A DNA stretch of 64,000 nucleotides from Rhizodiscina lignyota. Taxonomy: Eukaryota > Ascomycota > Dothideomycetes > Aulographales > Rhizodiscinaceae. The notes under the pieces were generated by a model. That model did not search any database, had not been told where the DNA came from, and was given only the letters and a program-made list of their open reading frames with translations. Both the position numbers and the translations under genes were made by a program. Below, in pieces: positions 32,731 through 44,008 of this stretch. The first letter of the stretch is position 1, and the number at the start of each line of letters is the position of its first letter. The DNA lies in NCBI GenBank assembly GCA_010015805.1, contig ML978126.1, positions 1,364,001 to 1,428,000 on the forward strand, written 5' to 3'.

Positions 32731-33524
32731 GTGGTTCCTTCTTCATGATACCGAAAGTCTCGGTTTCTTCTGAATTCCCTCCAATAAGGGCTGTGACGAA
32801 AAATTACGACGGGCGGATCACGATGTTACGATGCTGGAAACCGAAGCCTTAAAGCTTATGGTACAATGGCGTTTTTGGGCCATGAAATGCAATTGCTTAG
32901 AAGGAAATGATGCCAATTCGAAGCGACTTCTTGCGCTCACTGCTTTAGATATTCTTGAGAGATTCCAGCAGTACTTCAAATACAAGATTGTTTAGTCAAT
33001 ATGTGACTGATGATTCGATCGTATAGCATTTGTACATGGATGTCGTCAGAGTTGATCGGCCTTCTCTTGCAACGGAATCACTACTCTTCCAAACACTTTG
33101 GGAATATTTCTCAAGCACTCCTTATGTTGAATCCAACGCCCTGCTAGGGGAATTTCACGTCCACTAACCTCTTTATACTGTGATTAGCATTGTATGATCC
33201 CCAAGACCTACACAGATTTAATGAGATCAATGGGAGAAGAGTAGATACTGAAACCATAGTGTCGAGAAGGACTACGGAATGGGCGAATTATATCCGCATG
33301 AAATGGATCAATTGGATCATTCGAGACGGTTACTTGTCGAATTTGTGCTAGAAAGAAGTATGCGATGAAAAGAAGTCAAGGTAATGAGCCAATCTCGTAG
33401 GCAAACTTTGAGCTGATTGTTCTTCCTCCAGCAGTCTGAATCTTCTTGAGAAGAAGGAAGTATGGAGATTAGAGTCGTCATTCACAAAATAAATGACTTT
33501 TGCGTTATGAAAAGGAGGGGAGCA
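32731..33524. other. Intergenic region without supported gene
   Basis: About 800 bp between the methyltransferase stop and the telobox upstream of the C9-methyltransferase gene. It is AT-rich with short frames only. Confidence 0.5.
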
Positions 33525-33538
33525 TAGGGTTAGGGTTG
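33525..33538 (+). promoter_or_regulatory. Telomere-like promoter motif (telobox 3)
   Basis: TAGGGTTAGGGTTG lies 105 bp upstream of the ATG at 33644. The same 13-mer core occurs near 178 and 42208. Confidence 0.45.
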
Positions 33539-33643
33539 ATCAGCAGAGCTCGGCGGTCCAAAGCGGTGAAGCTCAGGGTAGCTTGAAACAAAATCCCACT
33601 CCGAAGCAATCCACTCGTTTTCAAAATCCAATTGACCAGCGAG

Positions 33644-35417
33644 ATGTCGGACGCAGGCAATCCTCCTTCCGAGGACTCGTTCAAGTTCATCGAGACCCCT
33701 CCAGCTCCCAGCCCTCAACAATCTCCCGGCAATTGCGGTGTTCGCACGACATCTGTAAGTCTATTTTGCAATGTATACAATGGTTGCCTACAGTTTCCAA
33801 TTCTAAAAAATCCTGCTAAAGCCGTTCTCTTTAAGCTCAAACTATTTTGACAAACCTCAATTGACTTATCTTGATAGTATCCTGCCATCAAAAATGCTCC
33901 ATTCCCCGCCGATGGTCCAGGCAGCGACACCTTCAGCAACGTCCTCCTCGGCTCCCTCTTGTTGATCATCCCCTACTACCTCAAGAGCCAAGTCGGCGGT
34001 GGCCTCAAGACATGGATCTTCTTCGCGCTTCTCACTGGCCTCCCCATCCTAATAGGCTACTGGACCTTTGCTTCTTCCTACTCCCCTCGCAAGACCGAGA
34101 AGGCCAAGCATCCAGGCAAGCCGATCGATACATACCTCCAGTTCCACAGAGATGAGGACAAGGAGAAGTACTACGGACGAAACAAGATTCCAATGCACAC
34201 TTTCCATGAGAAATACTTTGACGGTGAGGTGGATGTGAAGGGTGACATGCTGGAGGTGATGGAGTACAGACACGATTGGGCCAACTTCAAATTCACAATG
34301 GGCTTGTTCTGGTACTTCCTAGTGGGCATGATACCAGAGGTCATTATGCACACTCGCTCTCAAGGTACATTTTCTCACAGAGGACCCGTTCCCGAGCTCC
34401 AAGAGAACACGTTGCTAACCCACGACCCACAGACGAAGAACAAGTCCGTGACCACTACGACCGTGGCGACGACTTCTATGGCTGGTTCCTCGGCCCTCGC
34501 ATGATCTACACATCCGGTATAATCTCCAACATCAACACCGAAGAATCTCTCGAGCAGCTCCAGGACAACAAGCTGGGCATCGTGTGTGAGAAGATCCAGC
34601 TCAAGCCTGGCGAGCGCATGCTCGACATCGGCTGCGGCTGGGGCACGCTGGCCAAGTACGCTTCCATCAATTACGGCGCACACGCTACTGGCGTCACCTT
34701 GGGTCGCAACCAGACGGCGTGGGGCAACAGCGGGTTGAGGAAGGCCGGAATTCCCGAAGAGCAGAGCAATATTCTGTGCATGGACTACCGAGACATCCCT
34801 CTGCCGGAGGGTGGATACAACAAGATCACCTGTCTTGAGATGGCAGAACACGTTGGTGTCAGACACTTCTCCACATTCTTGAAGCAGGTGTACGACATGC
34901 TGGACGACGATGGTATCTTCTTCCTACAGATTGCGGGACTGCGCAAGAGCTGGCAGTACGAGGATCTGATCTGGGGCTTGTTCATGAACAAGTACATTTT
35001 CCCAGGCGCGGACGCAAGCACGCCGCTTGGGTGGTTCGTTGACAAGCTTGAGGGCGCGGGCTTTGAAGTGCGCGGCATTGATACAATTGGCGTGCATTAC
35101 AGCGCGACGCTCTGGCGGTGGTACAGGAATTGGATGGGCAATCGGGACAAGGTAGAGGCTAAATACGGAAAGCGCTGGTTCAGGGTGAGTTGACCAACTA
35201 CCTAAGTCCTATGAAGTGGCTGACAGCTAGCCAGATTTGGGAATACTTCCTCGCTTACAGCACAATCATCTCCCGCGAGGGTGGCGCAAGCTGCTACCAG
35301 ATCACCCTTGTCAAGAACGTCAACGCAACACATCGCGTTGAGGGGATCCCAGCCCAGTTTGGACTTTCGGGCGCGCTCACAGCGAACAAGGCAAAGCTGA
35401 AGCTGGCCCAATCGTAG
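33644..35417 (+). CDS. Sphingolipid (glucosylceramide) C9-methyltransferase
   Basis: Exons 33644-33754, 33878-34364, 34433-35184 and 35235-35417 give 510 residues. Joins have GT-AG ends; the ATG at 33644 is preferred to an upstream TTG. Two spans (SNVLLGSLLLIIPYYLK and TWIFFALLTGLPILIGYW, about 50-95) precede a CMAS-type methyltransferase domain with LDIGCGWGTLAKYA near 260, EMAEHVGVRH and GWFVDKLEGAGFEVRGID. This is the known fungal C9-methyltransferase that adds the branch methyl to the sphingoid base of glucosylceramide in the ER, with SAM as donor. The C-terminus GALTANKAKLKLAQS is usual. Confidence 0.92.
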
Positions 35418-35614
35418 AGCACGTCATGAGGTGCATGGCATGATGGGGAAACGAACAGAAAATGGCGAAAGTGCAAATGGCGTACTGTTGGGCATCAGGA
35501 AGAGAGGCTATGTTTTGATAAAGGTTTTGATGAAAGAAAGGTCGTAGTGTATATACTTATACCTCTTGAAAATATGAAGGCATGGTGGGAACTGCACTTT
35601 CTATTTCTTGATTC

Positions 35615-36310
35615 TCACGAGGCTCGAGGGTGACGAAACCATTGACCGCTGGGCAAGCTGTAATATCTTAAGTCGATCAACTTTTGTACCTCAAGGTAAG
35701 CGAGATGAATGACCTTTGAAAGCTCAGCTATACATTCTTCGGAGTGTACTAAGCAATAGCGAACCATTGAAAAACCTGTACACCTTATAAGTGTAGACAT
35801 TACAGGCTCTTGCTGTCCCGTGCCTTGAAATCTGAGGCCGAATTTCTTGCACCCTCGAGCTAGGCAAAGCCCTACACAGAATATCATCAGCAGGGCAACC
35901 GCAAAGTTCCACGTCGTCATTTTCTTGGCCGGGCCCTTGTCGCTTTTGCTCGCGATGCGTTCCGACTTCCTGGTGGCGCCCGAATCACCGGTGGTATTGG
36001 CCGGCGGATTCATCCGCACAAGGCTGTGCGTGTTTGGTGGAGTTTGGGTGCCTTTGGCGACGGCTTTGTTATACGCCTGCTATTGTTGTTACAGTGAGAC
36101 GCTGCCGAGCTTTGTGACCTGGGATTGTGTGAGACGATCTAACACGTAGGTCTTGCTAACTTCGTCAATCCATTGCCCACAAGAGAATTTCGCGTCTGGG
36201 GTGCTGTGGTCGTAGATGGTATATGCCTTTGGGAATTTTGCATGCTGCTCAGCTTTCGCCATTTTCGAATTGCCTGTTAATTCCCGATTCTGTTTTTGAA
36301 CATTCTCCAT
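35615..36310 (-). CDS. Hypothetical protein with one membrane span
   Basis: Exon 36310-36119 begins MENVQKQNRELTGNSKMAK and ends LTQSQ; exon 36076-35615 starts AYNKAVAKGTQTPPNTH. The 42-nt intron has GTCACA and ATAGCAG ends, and the total of 654 nt (217 residues) is in frame. One span (NFAVALLMIFCVGLCLARG, about residue 100) follows a Lys/Ser-rich part. I do not recognise it. The short intron and weak donor leave the exon join uncertain; the two frames without it would be separate chance ORFs. The first exon could start farther upstream. Confidence 0.4.
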
Positions 36311-37232
36311 AAATCGTTCCTCAGACTCATCGAGTTTCTGTCTCAGTCTCAATCTTCAACCTCCAGCCTCCACCGTTTTCGCGCTCCACTTCATGCCACC
36401 GGTCCTAATTGCCGCCATCTTGACCAACGCAGTTCTTGACTTCATCAACAATCTTGGCTGACGCCGACCGCAATCTGAGCCTGATACAGATGAAGATGGC
36501 AGTGTGGTGGTGATGATCACCAGGCCGATGATGATGTTGCGCACAGAAATATCATGAACATGAACCGAGGCCGTACCTCCGGACTGGCTTATCGTATGAG
36601 CGCGCTAAACACCCCATCTGCTCATCCCAGTCTTCTTCTGTTGGCCAGCTGGAACATTTCAGTTGAAAGCTTGAGGGGGCGCCTTCTTATATTAAATATT
36701 GTGCGTTGCCGGCGTAACGGGAAAGTCCGCTGTCCTACAAGAGACGAGATTTGATTTTGTGAAGTCGACCTCATCCAGAATGACGGTTCAGATTGCATCA
36801 TGTTATCGCTGACATGTTTCCCCGGGCAAGGGCGAATTTCTGTGTGATTGAAAAGTCCGCAAAAGCGCCAAGCGTAAACTGGGAGCCGGTGTCGCGAAAA
36901 GTTCTTCCATCATTGATTGTTGGGTGAGGATGGTAGGTTCGATAGCGCAAAGCCTGTAGTCCGTTGCTTTACTCCACGGATCCGAGAATGGCATCCAACA
37001 ACAGCGAGGTTGGCGTATGCTTCGCGCCATTGTGCTATGCCTCTGACAATATCTAACGTCGGTGCTCTCAAGCCTCCGTGGACATCAATTTCGAGAATGA
37101 ACCGTACCTCTGCTACGTGCTCTCATGCACTCTCTGGAATTGTGAGATGACTTAGACAAAATCCAATGTAGGCATCCTTGAGCTCTCGTGCTCACCGAAC
37201 AAGAGAACCGATCCCACTGCTACCAAGCACTC
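36311..37232. other. Intergenic region without supported gene
   Basis: About 900 bp with only short frames. A 62-codon minus frame (36544-36356) begins without ATG and I do not call it. Confidence 0.45.
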
Positions 37233-38567
37233 TTATGCGTTATCCGGAATACCTCGATCTTTCTTAATCTCTGCACATCGCGAGTCCTTTACATCCCAGG
37301 CCACACGCCACAGATGCCCTATCGGAGACGCGGCCGCAGCCTCAGGTGCAGCGCTCGCAAAGTCCGTTGCACTTGCGTGTTTGAAGACAAAGATGTCTGT
37401 GTTTTCGACTTCGTCCTCTTCCGGCTCCGCCTTCGGCATCGGGATTCGTACGGCGTTGGCAATTCTAAACCCATTTGAGCGCATCAGGTTGAAGAACTCG
37501 GACTCGCGGTCATCGCGTTTCTTCGATGCTACCACTATGGCAATGTGCTTGCGCGACGGCTTCGACAGCCAGGATATTGTTCGCACGAGATCTGCGAAGC
37601 TGTCCCAATTATATGTGCAATCTGAGATGAGGATCATATCCCATGTCCTGTCCAGTCGCTTATCCAGGGAAGGAGGCCAAGAACGTTGGCGCTGCGAGGG
37701 CCGGTCGCCCGCGTCCGGAACTGTGGACCAGTCGAGCTCTACGAACTCTAAAAGCGATTGGCTGTCTGCGATGCGTAGATTGCGCTCTTCGATTGAGCTG
37801 TAGTCCGTGGCCACGACCTTACTTCTGCTTACGAGGCTTGCGAAATGTTTCGAGACGATGCCACAGCCGCAGCCGAGCTCGATCACATTGAGGAGTTTCA
37901 TCTTGGAGAAGTCTTGCGCGAGGTGACCAGGCCGTGCTATTATCAAGTGGTCGACATATGCAGCAAGAACGAGGCCAGCATCCCTAGATATCGGTTAAAC
38001 CAAACCATAGTCCAAGCTTGGAAAGACGTACCATATGTGTCCAGCCATGTAGTCACCTATTCTTTCCCATACTTCAAGTTGAGGACCATCGAGGCTACAA
38101 AACTCTCTCCGAAGCAGCGGTTCCGCAGTTGTGGACCTTGCGTCTTTGCTGATGACGCAGAAATCAACCCATGCTGAGACTATTGGAGGAAGTACGCCTT
38201 TGCCCTTGATTGAACCTATAGTATCGCCGAAAGCAGACCCATCGGTGCCGGGGGCGTGGATGCATAGCGAAGCTAGGCCTGGGTCGCTTTGGTCATAGTC
38301 ATTGAATTGGTGGAGTCGCTTGTATACAGATTCTGGAATTTCTAGTTCAAGCTTTTCATCGGGGTACCTTGCCGTGTAGGGTACTTCCCATTGATGAAAA
38401 TGCAGTTTTTCTGAATCTTTGCACTTCAAGAGACTGACGGCGAGGTTTATTGGTACTTGGAGGAATTTGTCGTGCAGGTCTGAGACGATTGTAACGACGG
38501 TTGTGATTTTGAGCTTGCCTTGAACGAATTTGACTTCTGGGACCTTGAGGATCCTGATATATTTCAT
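37233..38567 (-). CDS. Lysine-type methyltransferase, Methyltransf_16 family
   Basis: Exons 38567-38032 and 37983-37233 give 428 residues. The 48-nt intron has GTACGT and ATCTAG ends and joins DYMAGHIW to DAGLVLAAYVDHLI. After an N-terminal domain of about 170 residues comes motif I (NVIELGCGCGIVSKHFASL), then VVATDYS, FVELDWSTV and MILISDCTYNWDSFADLV, the order of METTL21/FAM86-like enzymes that methylate lysines of chaperones and translation factors. The target is unknown. The C-terminus is acidic with an ala-rich tail. A telobox lies 110 bp upstream of the start. Confidence 0.8.
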
Positions 38568-38677
38568 GCTGAGGAAGATAAGTCTCTAATGATAGAGAGA
38601 TACATGAGACTAAGACGTATGTCGAGATGGAGCCAATACGGTTTAGAATGAAAGGGAGTTAAGTGGTTGAATGTCCA

Positions 38678-38693
38678 GTTAGGGTTGAGGTTG
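38678..38693 (-). promoter_or_regulatory. Telomere-like promoter motif (telobox 4)
   Basis: The plus strand reads GTTAGGGTTGAGGTTG about 110 bp upstream of the minus-strand start at 38567. It holds one complete core (GTTAGGGTTG) and a degenerate second unit. Confidence 0.35.
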
Positions 38694-39149
38694 CTCCCGG
38701 TGCCATTCAACGCGTTGCTGTGGAACGGTTTGTGCCGAAGAAATCGCTGTTCAAAGTGCGCGATATCATAGGCCAGACTTTCTTACCGTAAGCACCATGG
38801 AGAACACATGCTCAATGCGCGTTTCCGAAGACTAGATCAATTGCATACCTGAACCTGTACTCAGAAGGGATGCTTTATAGAGTTGAAGGTACCTTTAAAT
38901 CGGGAAGAAGCCGGTGTCGGCACGGGGGCTGATGCGGAGGCCGACTTCCGGGCCCGCCATCGTCATCTCGTCTCGTATTGGAGGCTGGGGAAGTTGCTGC
39001 AAACAACCTGAGGCAGCCAGATTTCACCTTAAACCTCCGTACACAGCAGCACTCCGGACGAAGCGCGCACTGCGCTCTGTTTGACATATGATGATCACTC
39101 GACCAACGTTCAGTTAGCATTCACCTACCCCATCACACTTTCTCTCAAG
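38694..39149. other. Intergenic divergent region without supported gene
   Basis: About 450 bp between the methyltransferase promoter and the next start at 39150. Short frames only. It should contain the plus-strand gene's promoter. Confidence 0.45.
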
Positions 39150-40508
39150 ATGTTTCGACGCAACGATCCCAGACTTCGTCGCACCCTCAACCAAATCTCC
39201 CAGAACCTCGAGTCTGCCAACGAATCAGCTCAGGCTGGCCTCTTCGACTTTAATCAACACTTCATTCAGCCATGCGTCGCTGGCATTGGTGAATGTCTCA
39301 CTTCCTGTGTCAAGCCTTGCTTCGGGACACGCGAGGAACAGCTGCGCCGCCAGCGACGCCGAACTCGAGGGAGAGCAGAGCTCAGCTTCGACTTCTACGA
39401 TGACTGGGACGCTGATGAAGACGGTGGCATACTGGGATGGGGCAATAACGATGAGCTGGATCGATTGTTGGCAGGCTCTGGTGCGGCCTCGGCAGCCCAG
39501 TCCAAGCGCATCGAGCGTCAGCAGCCTGGCAGACAGCGTGCGATGAGCTATGGAACGAGAAGAGACCAACGAGGAAGGAGGAAGAGTGCAGTTCAGCCGC
39601 ACGATGGAGGTCCAGACCCCACGATTATCCCGCACTCGTCTGTTCTTGGATTTCTCGAACGACTGCCTTGGAAGATTGGTGGGAAGGGATTGAGATACAA
39701 GCCGTCAGCTGCGGACTTGACTGACCATCCTGGTGGATACAGACAAGAAGGAGAAGAGGCGGAGCCATTGATGGAAAGCCAGGATGGAGACGCAGGGACT
39801 ATTGAGGGGAGAAAGAAAAGGGGACACAATAGGGATAGGAGTTACACAGCAACGTCTGGCCATACAACAGATTCGTTGAGTTCACGGGGGGATATTTTCC
39901 CAAGCGAAGATGAGCTTGATGATGCGCAACCTCTGGACGATGACTTCGCGATGGCCCTTCAGCGGCGTGTTACGAATCTTGGATCCGACGAGGCGAGTAG
40001 TGGCAAGACGAGAGGCGGTAAACGTCCGTCTGGCTCACGGATGTCGACAAGATCGGTCTCATCTAAGAGTATAGGTGAAGGCCTCCACAAAGTCACCTCT
40101 GGCGGCGGGTTAAGCGAAGAGGCTATTGAGGAGGTTCCTACATTGACAGACTTGAAGCAGCAGGAGGAGCGAGTGCGGCTGGAGGAAGAGGCAGAAGTGG
40201 AGCGAAAGCGAGAAGCTGCACAAAGGCTTGCAACGAAGCGCGGATTGAGCACGGATGAACACGCCGTTGATGATTTGAAAGCCGAGTCTACAGCCGAGTC
40301 TACAACATCCGAAATCGTCCCTCCTCCTGATGTACAATCTCCAGACCCACTTTCTGGCTCCGAGTCCTTCCCATCATTTGACGCTCAGGCCCAACCTACT
40401 TCGCCTCCGTTCAGCGAGCCTGTCTCTCCCTCACCGCATACAAGCGAGATTCAGTCTACCGGTTTCGTCCCCGCACAATTACCGCGCTTTAGTCAACAAC
40501 CAGATTGA
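39150..40508 (+). CDS. Conserved-looking protein, unknown function
   Basis: An intronless frame gives 452 residues from ATG 39150 (an upstream frame extends to 39081 without a supporting ATG pattern). The first 60 residues look structured and contain a Cys-rich helix-like stretch (FIQPCVAGIGECLTSCVKPCF), which could be lipid-modified or metal-binding; a basic run (LRRQRRRTRGR) and an acidic patch (DDWDADED) follow. The rest is low-complexity with a short coiled coil (LKQQEERVRLEEEAEVERKR) and a Pro/Ser tail. I do not recognise it, but the ordered N-terminus against a disordered rest suggests a fungus-specific adaptor. It converges on ZNG1 with 108 bp between stops. Confidence 0.6.
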   Translation: MFRRNDPRLRRTLNQISQNLESANESAQAGLFDFNQHFIQPCVAGIGECLTSCVKPCFGTREEQLRRQRRRTRGRAELSFDFYDDWDADEDGGILGWGNNDELDRLLAGSGAASAAQSKRIERQQPGRQRAMSYGTRRDQRGRRKSAVQPHDGGPDPTIIPHSSVLGFLERLPWKIGGKGLRYKPSAADLTDHPGGYRQEGEEAEPLMESQDGDAGTIEGRKKRGHNRDRSYTATSGHTTDSLSSRGDIFPSEDELDDAQPLDDDFAMALQRRVTNLGSDEASSGKTRGGKRPSGSRMSTRSVSSKSIGEGLHKVTSGGGLSEEAIEEVPTLTDLKQQEERVRLEEEAEVERKREAAQRLATKRGLSTDEHAVDDLKAESTAESTTSEIVPPPDVQSPDPLSGSESFPSFDAQAQPTSPPFSEPVSPSPHTSEIQSTGFVPAQLPRFSQQPD

Positions 40509-40616
40509 GAGGATATCGGCTAAGCTTCTCCCACCATGTCATACTGAACGGGACAGACGCGACGGTCTAATCATGCCTAACTAGGACGCGAGCCTGCATT
40601 ATACGGACTTGAGAAT

Positions 40617-42025
40617 TCATCCAACCTTCTCAATACTCAAGACTCCCGCGTCGGCGCCGTCCAATCTGATTGAACCATCCCTCTGGATGAATTTCTTCCA
40701 TTTCAAGGCCTCGTCCCGCGCTGTCATAATCGTCATCCTCACAGTTGGTTCAGAATCCCCGTTCTCTACAGGAGTCGAGATGCCTGAATCCGCTGGCGTA
40801 AGCAATCCAGTCGGTGCGGCAGCCGTCTTTGGGGCGGCAGCGAACGTCCAGCGTCCGAATGCCCAATTGAGGATGTACCGTCCAAGTCTGGCTCCTGCTG
40901 GCGCTGCGGCCTTCTCGCCATTCGACGAAACAGGCGCGGAAGCAGCGTATAATATGGCTTTAATGCGATAGACTTCGTCTTTCGGGGCGTCCTTCAGCAG
41001 TTCCTCGAGTTTCGCGAGATCGATGCCTGGTGAATCTTTCTGTGATGCGGTCAACGTCACGGAAAGAACCTCGATTTCGCTTTGATGGTCGTCGTGGTCG
41101 TGTCCATGTGCGTGACCATGCGCGTGGCCGTTCTTGGCCGACGAGCTGGTGTCGTGCTCGAGTTGCGCTAGCTTCGCATCGAGCCCGAAGACGATGTCTT
41201 TATCGACGCGGCCCTTTTGGGATAGGATGCGTGGAGTGGGTACATCGAGTTCTAGATCGAGAATCCGATCGATACACGTCTCGAGTTGTCGCTCTGAGAC
41301 GTGCTCGTGTTTGTTCAGGACCAGGATATCCGTGTATTGAGCCTGTGCTCTGTTAGTAAATATTTCTCTCAGGCTTTGGCATTATCAACCAATGAACATG
41401 TCATGTATCCTTATATTCGAGATGATAGAAGATGAAGCATATTAAAGCGCAAAGAAATCTACACGTACCTGTACTTTAGCAGTCATACTCGTATCCTCAT
41501 AACCCTTCCAATTCTCCACATCAATGACGCTCAGCACACCATCTAAGACATAATGCCCCGTCTCCCGCGACAGGCGATTCACCTCCATCGCCAGAGTCGC
41601 CGGGAACGCAGAGCCGCTAGTCTCAATGATGATCCGATCGGGCGAGACGCCATTTCTCAGCGTCTCGAGAGCGTCGGATAGCTGCCCGACGAGGTTGCAG
41701 CAGATACATCCGTTCAGTAGTTCCTGGACGCCAGAAATTGCCTGCGATGAGGCGAGTTGGGAGTCGATGGCGACATCGCCGAATTCGTTTTTCAAGAGGG
41801 CGAGTTTATATGTTGGTGGGAGTTGTGGGATGAGGTTTAGGATGAGCGTTGTCTTGCCTTGGATTGAGAATTAGATGGAACGGCTATACAAACGCACGAT
41901 ATGGGTTAGAGATACCTGATCCCAGAAAGCCCGTGACGATGCTGTGTCCAGTGATTAGTAGATGAATATACCCTGATGGAGCGGCAGCGGACGTACGTGA
42001 TCGGGATGCGTTGATCAGAAGACAT
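40617..42025 (-). CDS. ZNG1/CobW-type metal chaperone GTPase
   Basis: Exons 42025-41997, 41941-41916 (26 nt), 41857-41469 and 41342-40617 give 389 residues. The joined start reads MSSDQRIPITIVTGFLGSGK, a textbook CobW P-loop (GxxxGxGKT) split across three exons. Then comes LLNGCICCN (the CxCC metal motif), an NKxD-like LVLNKHEHV, and a His-rich loop (NGHAHGHAHGHDHDDH, about residue 248). The C-terminal CobW_C domain carries extra Ala/Pro-rich sequence. Zng1 delivers zinc to Met aminopeptidase 1 in eukaryotes; the His-rich loop supports metal binding. A telobox lies about 180 bp upstream of the start. Confidence 0.9.
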
Positions 42026-42206
42026 GGCAGCGTTGTAATTTCGACTTTGCAGTCAATGGTTCTAGAAGTCTAATAAGAATGACATAAAACGCCTCTATTT
42101 TCACTCAGGTCTATGTTCTATGTAAAAGCCAGAGGGAAACTCTAATGTTGAGATTCAACGGCAACAAAATTTCGGCTCCATCCGATGCGCGCCGAGTTAG
42201 TGAGAG

Positions 42207-42220
42207 TAGGGTTAGGGTTG
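42207..42220 (-). promoter_or_regulatory. Telomere-like promoter motif (telobox 5)
   Basis: The plus strand reads TAGGGTTAGGGTTG, identical over all 14 bases to the site at 33525-33538. It lies about 180 bp upstream of the ZNG1-like start at 42025. Confidence 0.45.
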
Positions 42221-42542
42221 GTATGTACGCAACTACGAAGCCGCTCAATTTGCTCAAACGTCTTTTGCAATAAACTACTGCTACATTGCTTTGCCGTGTC
42301 AGGTGGATGTCGCTGAGACTCTTACAATTTCAAGGCTTCGATTTCGATCTGAAGGGATATCAGGTCCGGTGAATTTGACTATGTAACATTGTATGCACGC
42401 TACCGGGGTCATTTGAATGCCTATTTAAATTAGCAAAATTGTTAAACAGCGCTGCCAGATGGGTTGTATAATGACAACCGCCACACCTCTGAAGTAAATT
42501 TACGAACGGCCGCATTATAGAGGAATCACCCCATGAAAACCA
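42221..42542. other. Intergenic region without supported gene
   Basis: AT-rich, short frames only. It separates the ZNG1 promoter from the 3' end of the F-box-like gene. Confidence 0.45.
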
Positions 42543-44008
42543 CTATTCTTTCGGTGCAACCCTTAGGAGAGCTGAAAACTCGATTCCCGCAGTTTCAAAA
42601 GCTTCATTCAACTTCGCTGGTGGAGTCCACGGAGGGACTGGGTGCTTCTTCCGATACCCTGGCCAAATCGATTCACGGATATTGAGGTGACGGAAGTCTG
42701 GGAAGCGTCGTTCCTTGTGTTCTGCTAGCTCGAAAAGCCAGTGGTACGTGGCAGTATCGGGATGATCGATCGTCATATGACCCAGATATACCTCGTTACT
42801 AGTGAGATGAAATCCTGTAACAAAACCGAAATGAATCTATGCCATCATTAGCGGACATTGTTCACCAGCGCCTTGAGCAAGACTGAACCCACCAAAAGAG
42901 ATTCTAGCATCGGTGGTAGTAGCCGGAATATAGAGCTCCTTGTATCACAGGCTCGCGCTGTAGCGAATAGGCAAACTCCCGGAACCTCCAGTCTTCGTAG
43001 CCGCTGAAACCCAGTGAAATCCAGGCAGGACTCGTCATGATAAAGAACTGGATTGTCACTAATCTCACGAGTCGACGTCAGGATATCAGGGAATGCGTAC
43101 GGAGAATTCACGATCCGTAGCTCCTCTAAGCTGGCCTTTACCGCGCGAAGCGGCATTTCTAATTCATGCGGAGAGAATCGCCCCAAAAGCAGGTCACCGA
43201 AATACGTCTTTACTGTCCCTGACGGCGAAAGTGACTGAAGGGAGCCAGGGTATCGGATTTCAAGACGCTTCAATGTTGCAGGCCAAGCCAGGATATTCTC
43301 CAAAAGTGAAGTTGTCAAGCACAGGGAGGGCAGACTGAGGCTCTGCACCGTCGAGGAGCGTGGCGGCACTGAAGTTTCGAAATCCGGACACTGAGACACG
43401 TCTATGTCCTGAAAAGTGCAGCCTTCAGGATTCCAGCATCCTAACAGTGTGAGCTGAGTGAGGCCGTTTAGACGCATGCATCTTGGGAGCTCTTGAAGCG
43501 TTGCCCATGTACCGCAAAGTGTAAGGGTCTGTAACCTGGCCAAAGGTGTGCTCTCCAAGAATGCAGGCGAATAGTCGAGTTGAGTGAACTGCGAATTCAG
43601 CGTGAGCATTCGTAAGTTCGGCAGCTCTCCAATTAGGCGCGCAATGCATTCTTCCACAACGTTCAGAACATCCAAATGATTCCACTGCAGATGAAATGTC
43701 CTCACCATCTTCGCTAGAGACGGTGATTCATCCACGGTGCGCATAAAAGCCTCGAACCGTCGCGATATGATTATATCACGACCTTCGTAAAGGTTCCAGC
43801 CCCATAGTGTGATATGACGGTAAAGATGTCGTTGAGCCAGTGAACTTAGCCGGCAGCAGACCAGGCACATATTCCGAAGTGTGCGATTTATTGATAAGTA
43901 GTTTGGGTCACCCGTAGGGCGGGTGATGAAAGGCGAGTCTTCCTCCCATTCGCGACAACAAAGAAGAACATGATTTAAGACGTCGTCGTTCAACTCCAAG
44001 AGTTGCAT
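42543..44008 (-). CDS. F-box-like / LRR-type fungal protein
   Basis: Exons 44008-42889 and 42814-42543 give 463 residues. The 74-nt intron has GTTCAG and GTTACAG ends and joins LESLLV to GFHLTSNEVYLGHM. The start MQLLELNDDVLNHVLLCC with RTLRNMCLVCCRLSSLAQRHLYRHITLW is an F-box-like unit; a series of leucine-rich segments (LPNLRMLTLNSQFTQL, LARLQTLTLCGTW, LTQLTLLGCW, VQSLSLPSLCL) follows. The end FDLAEHKERRFPDFRHLNIRE-like block is common in such fungal proteins. In other fungi these serve as SCF ubiquitin-ligase adaptors; the target is unknown. An upstream in-frame extension to 44194 is Ser-rich and less likely. Confidence 0.75.
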
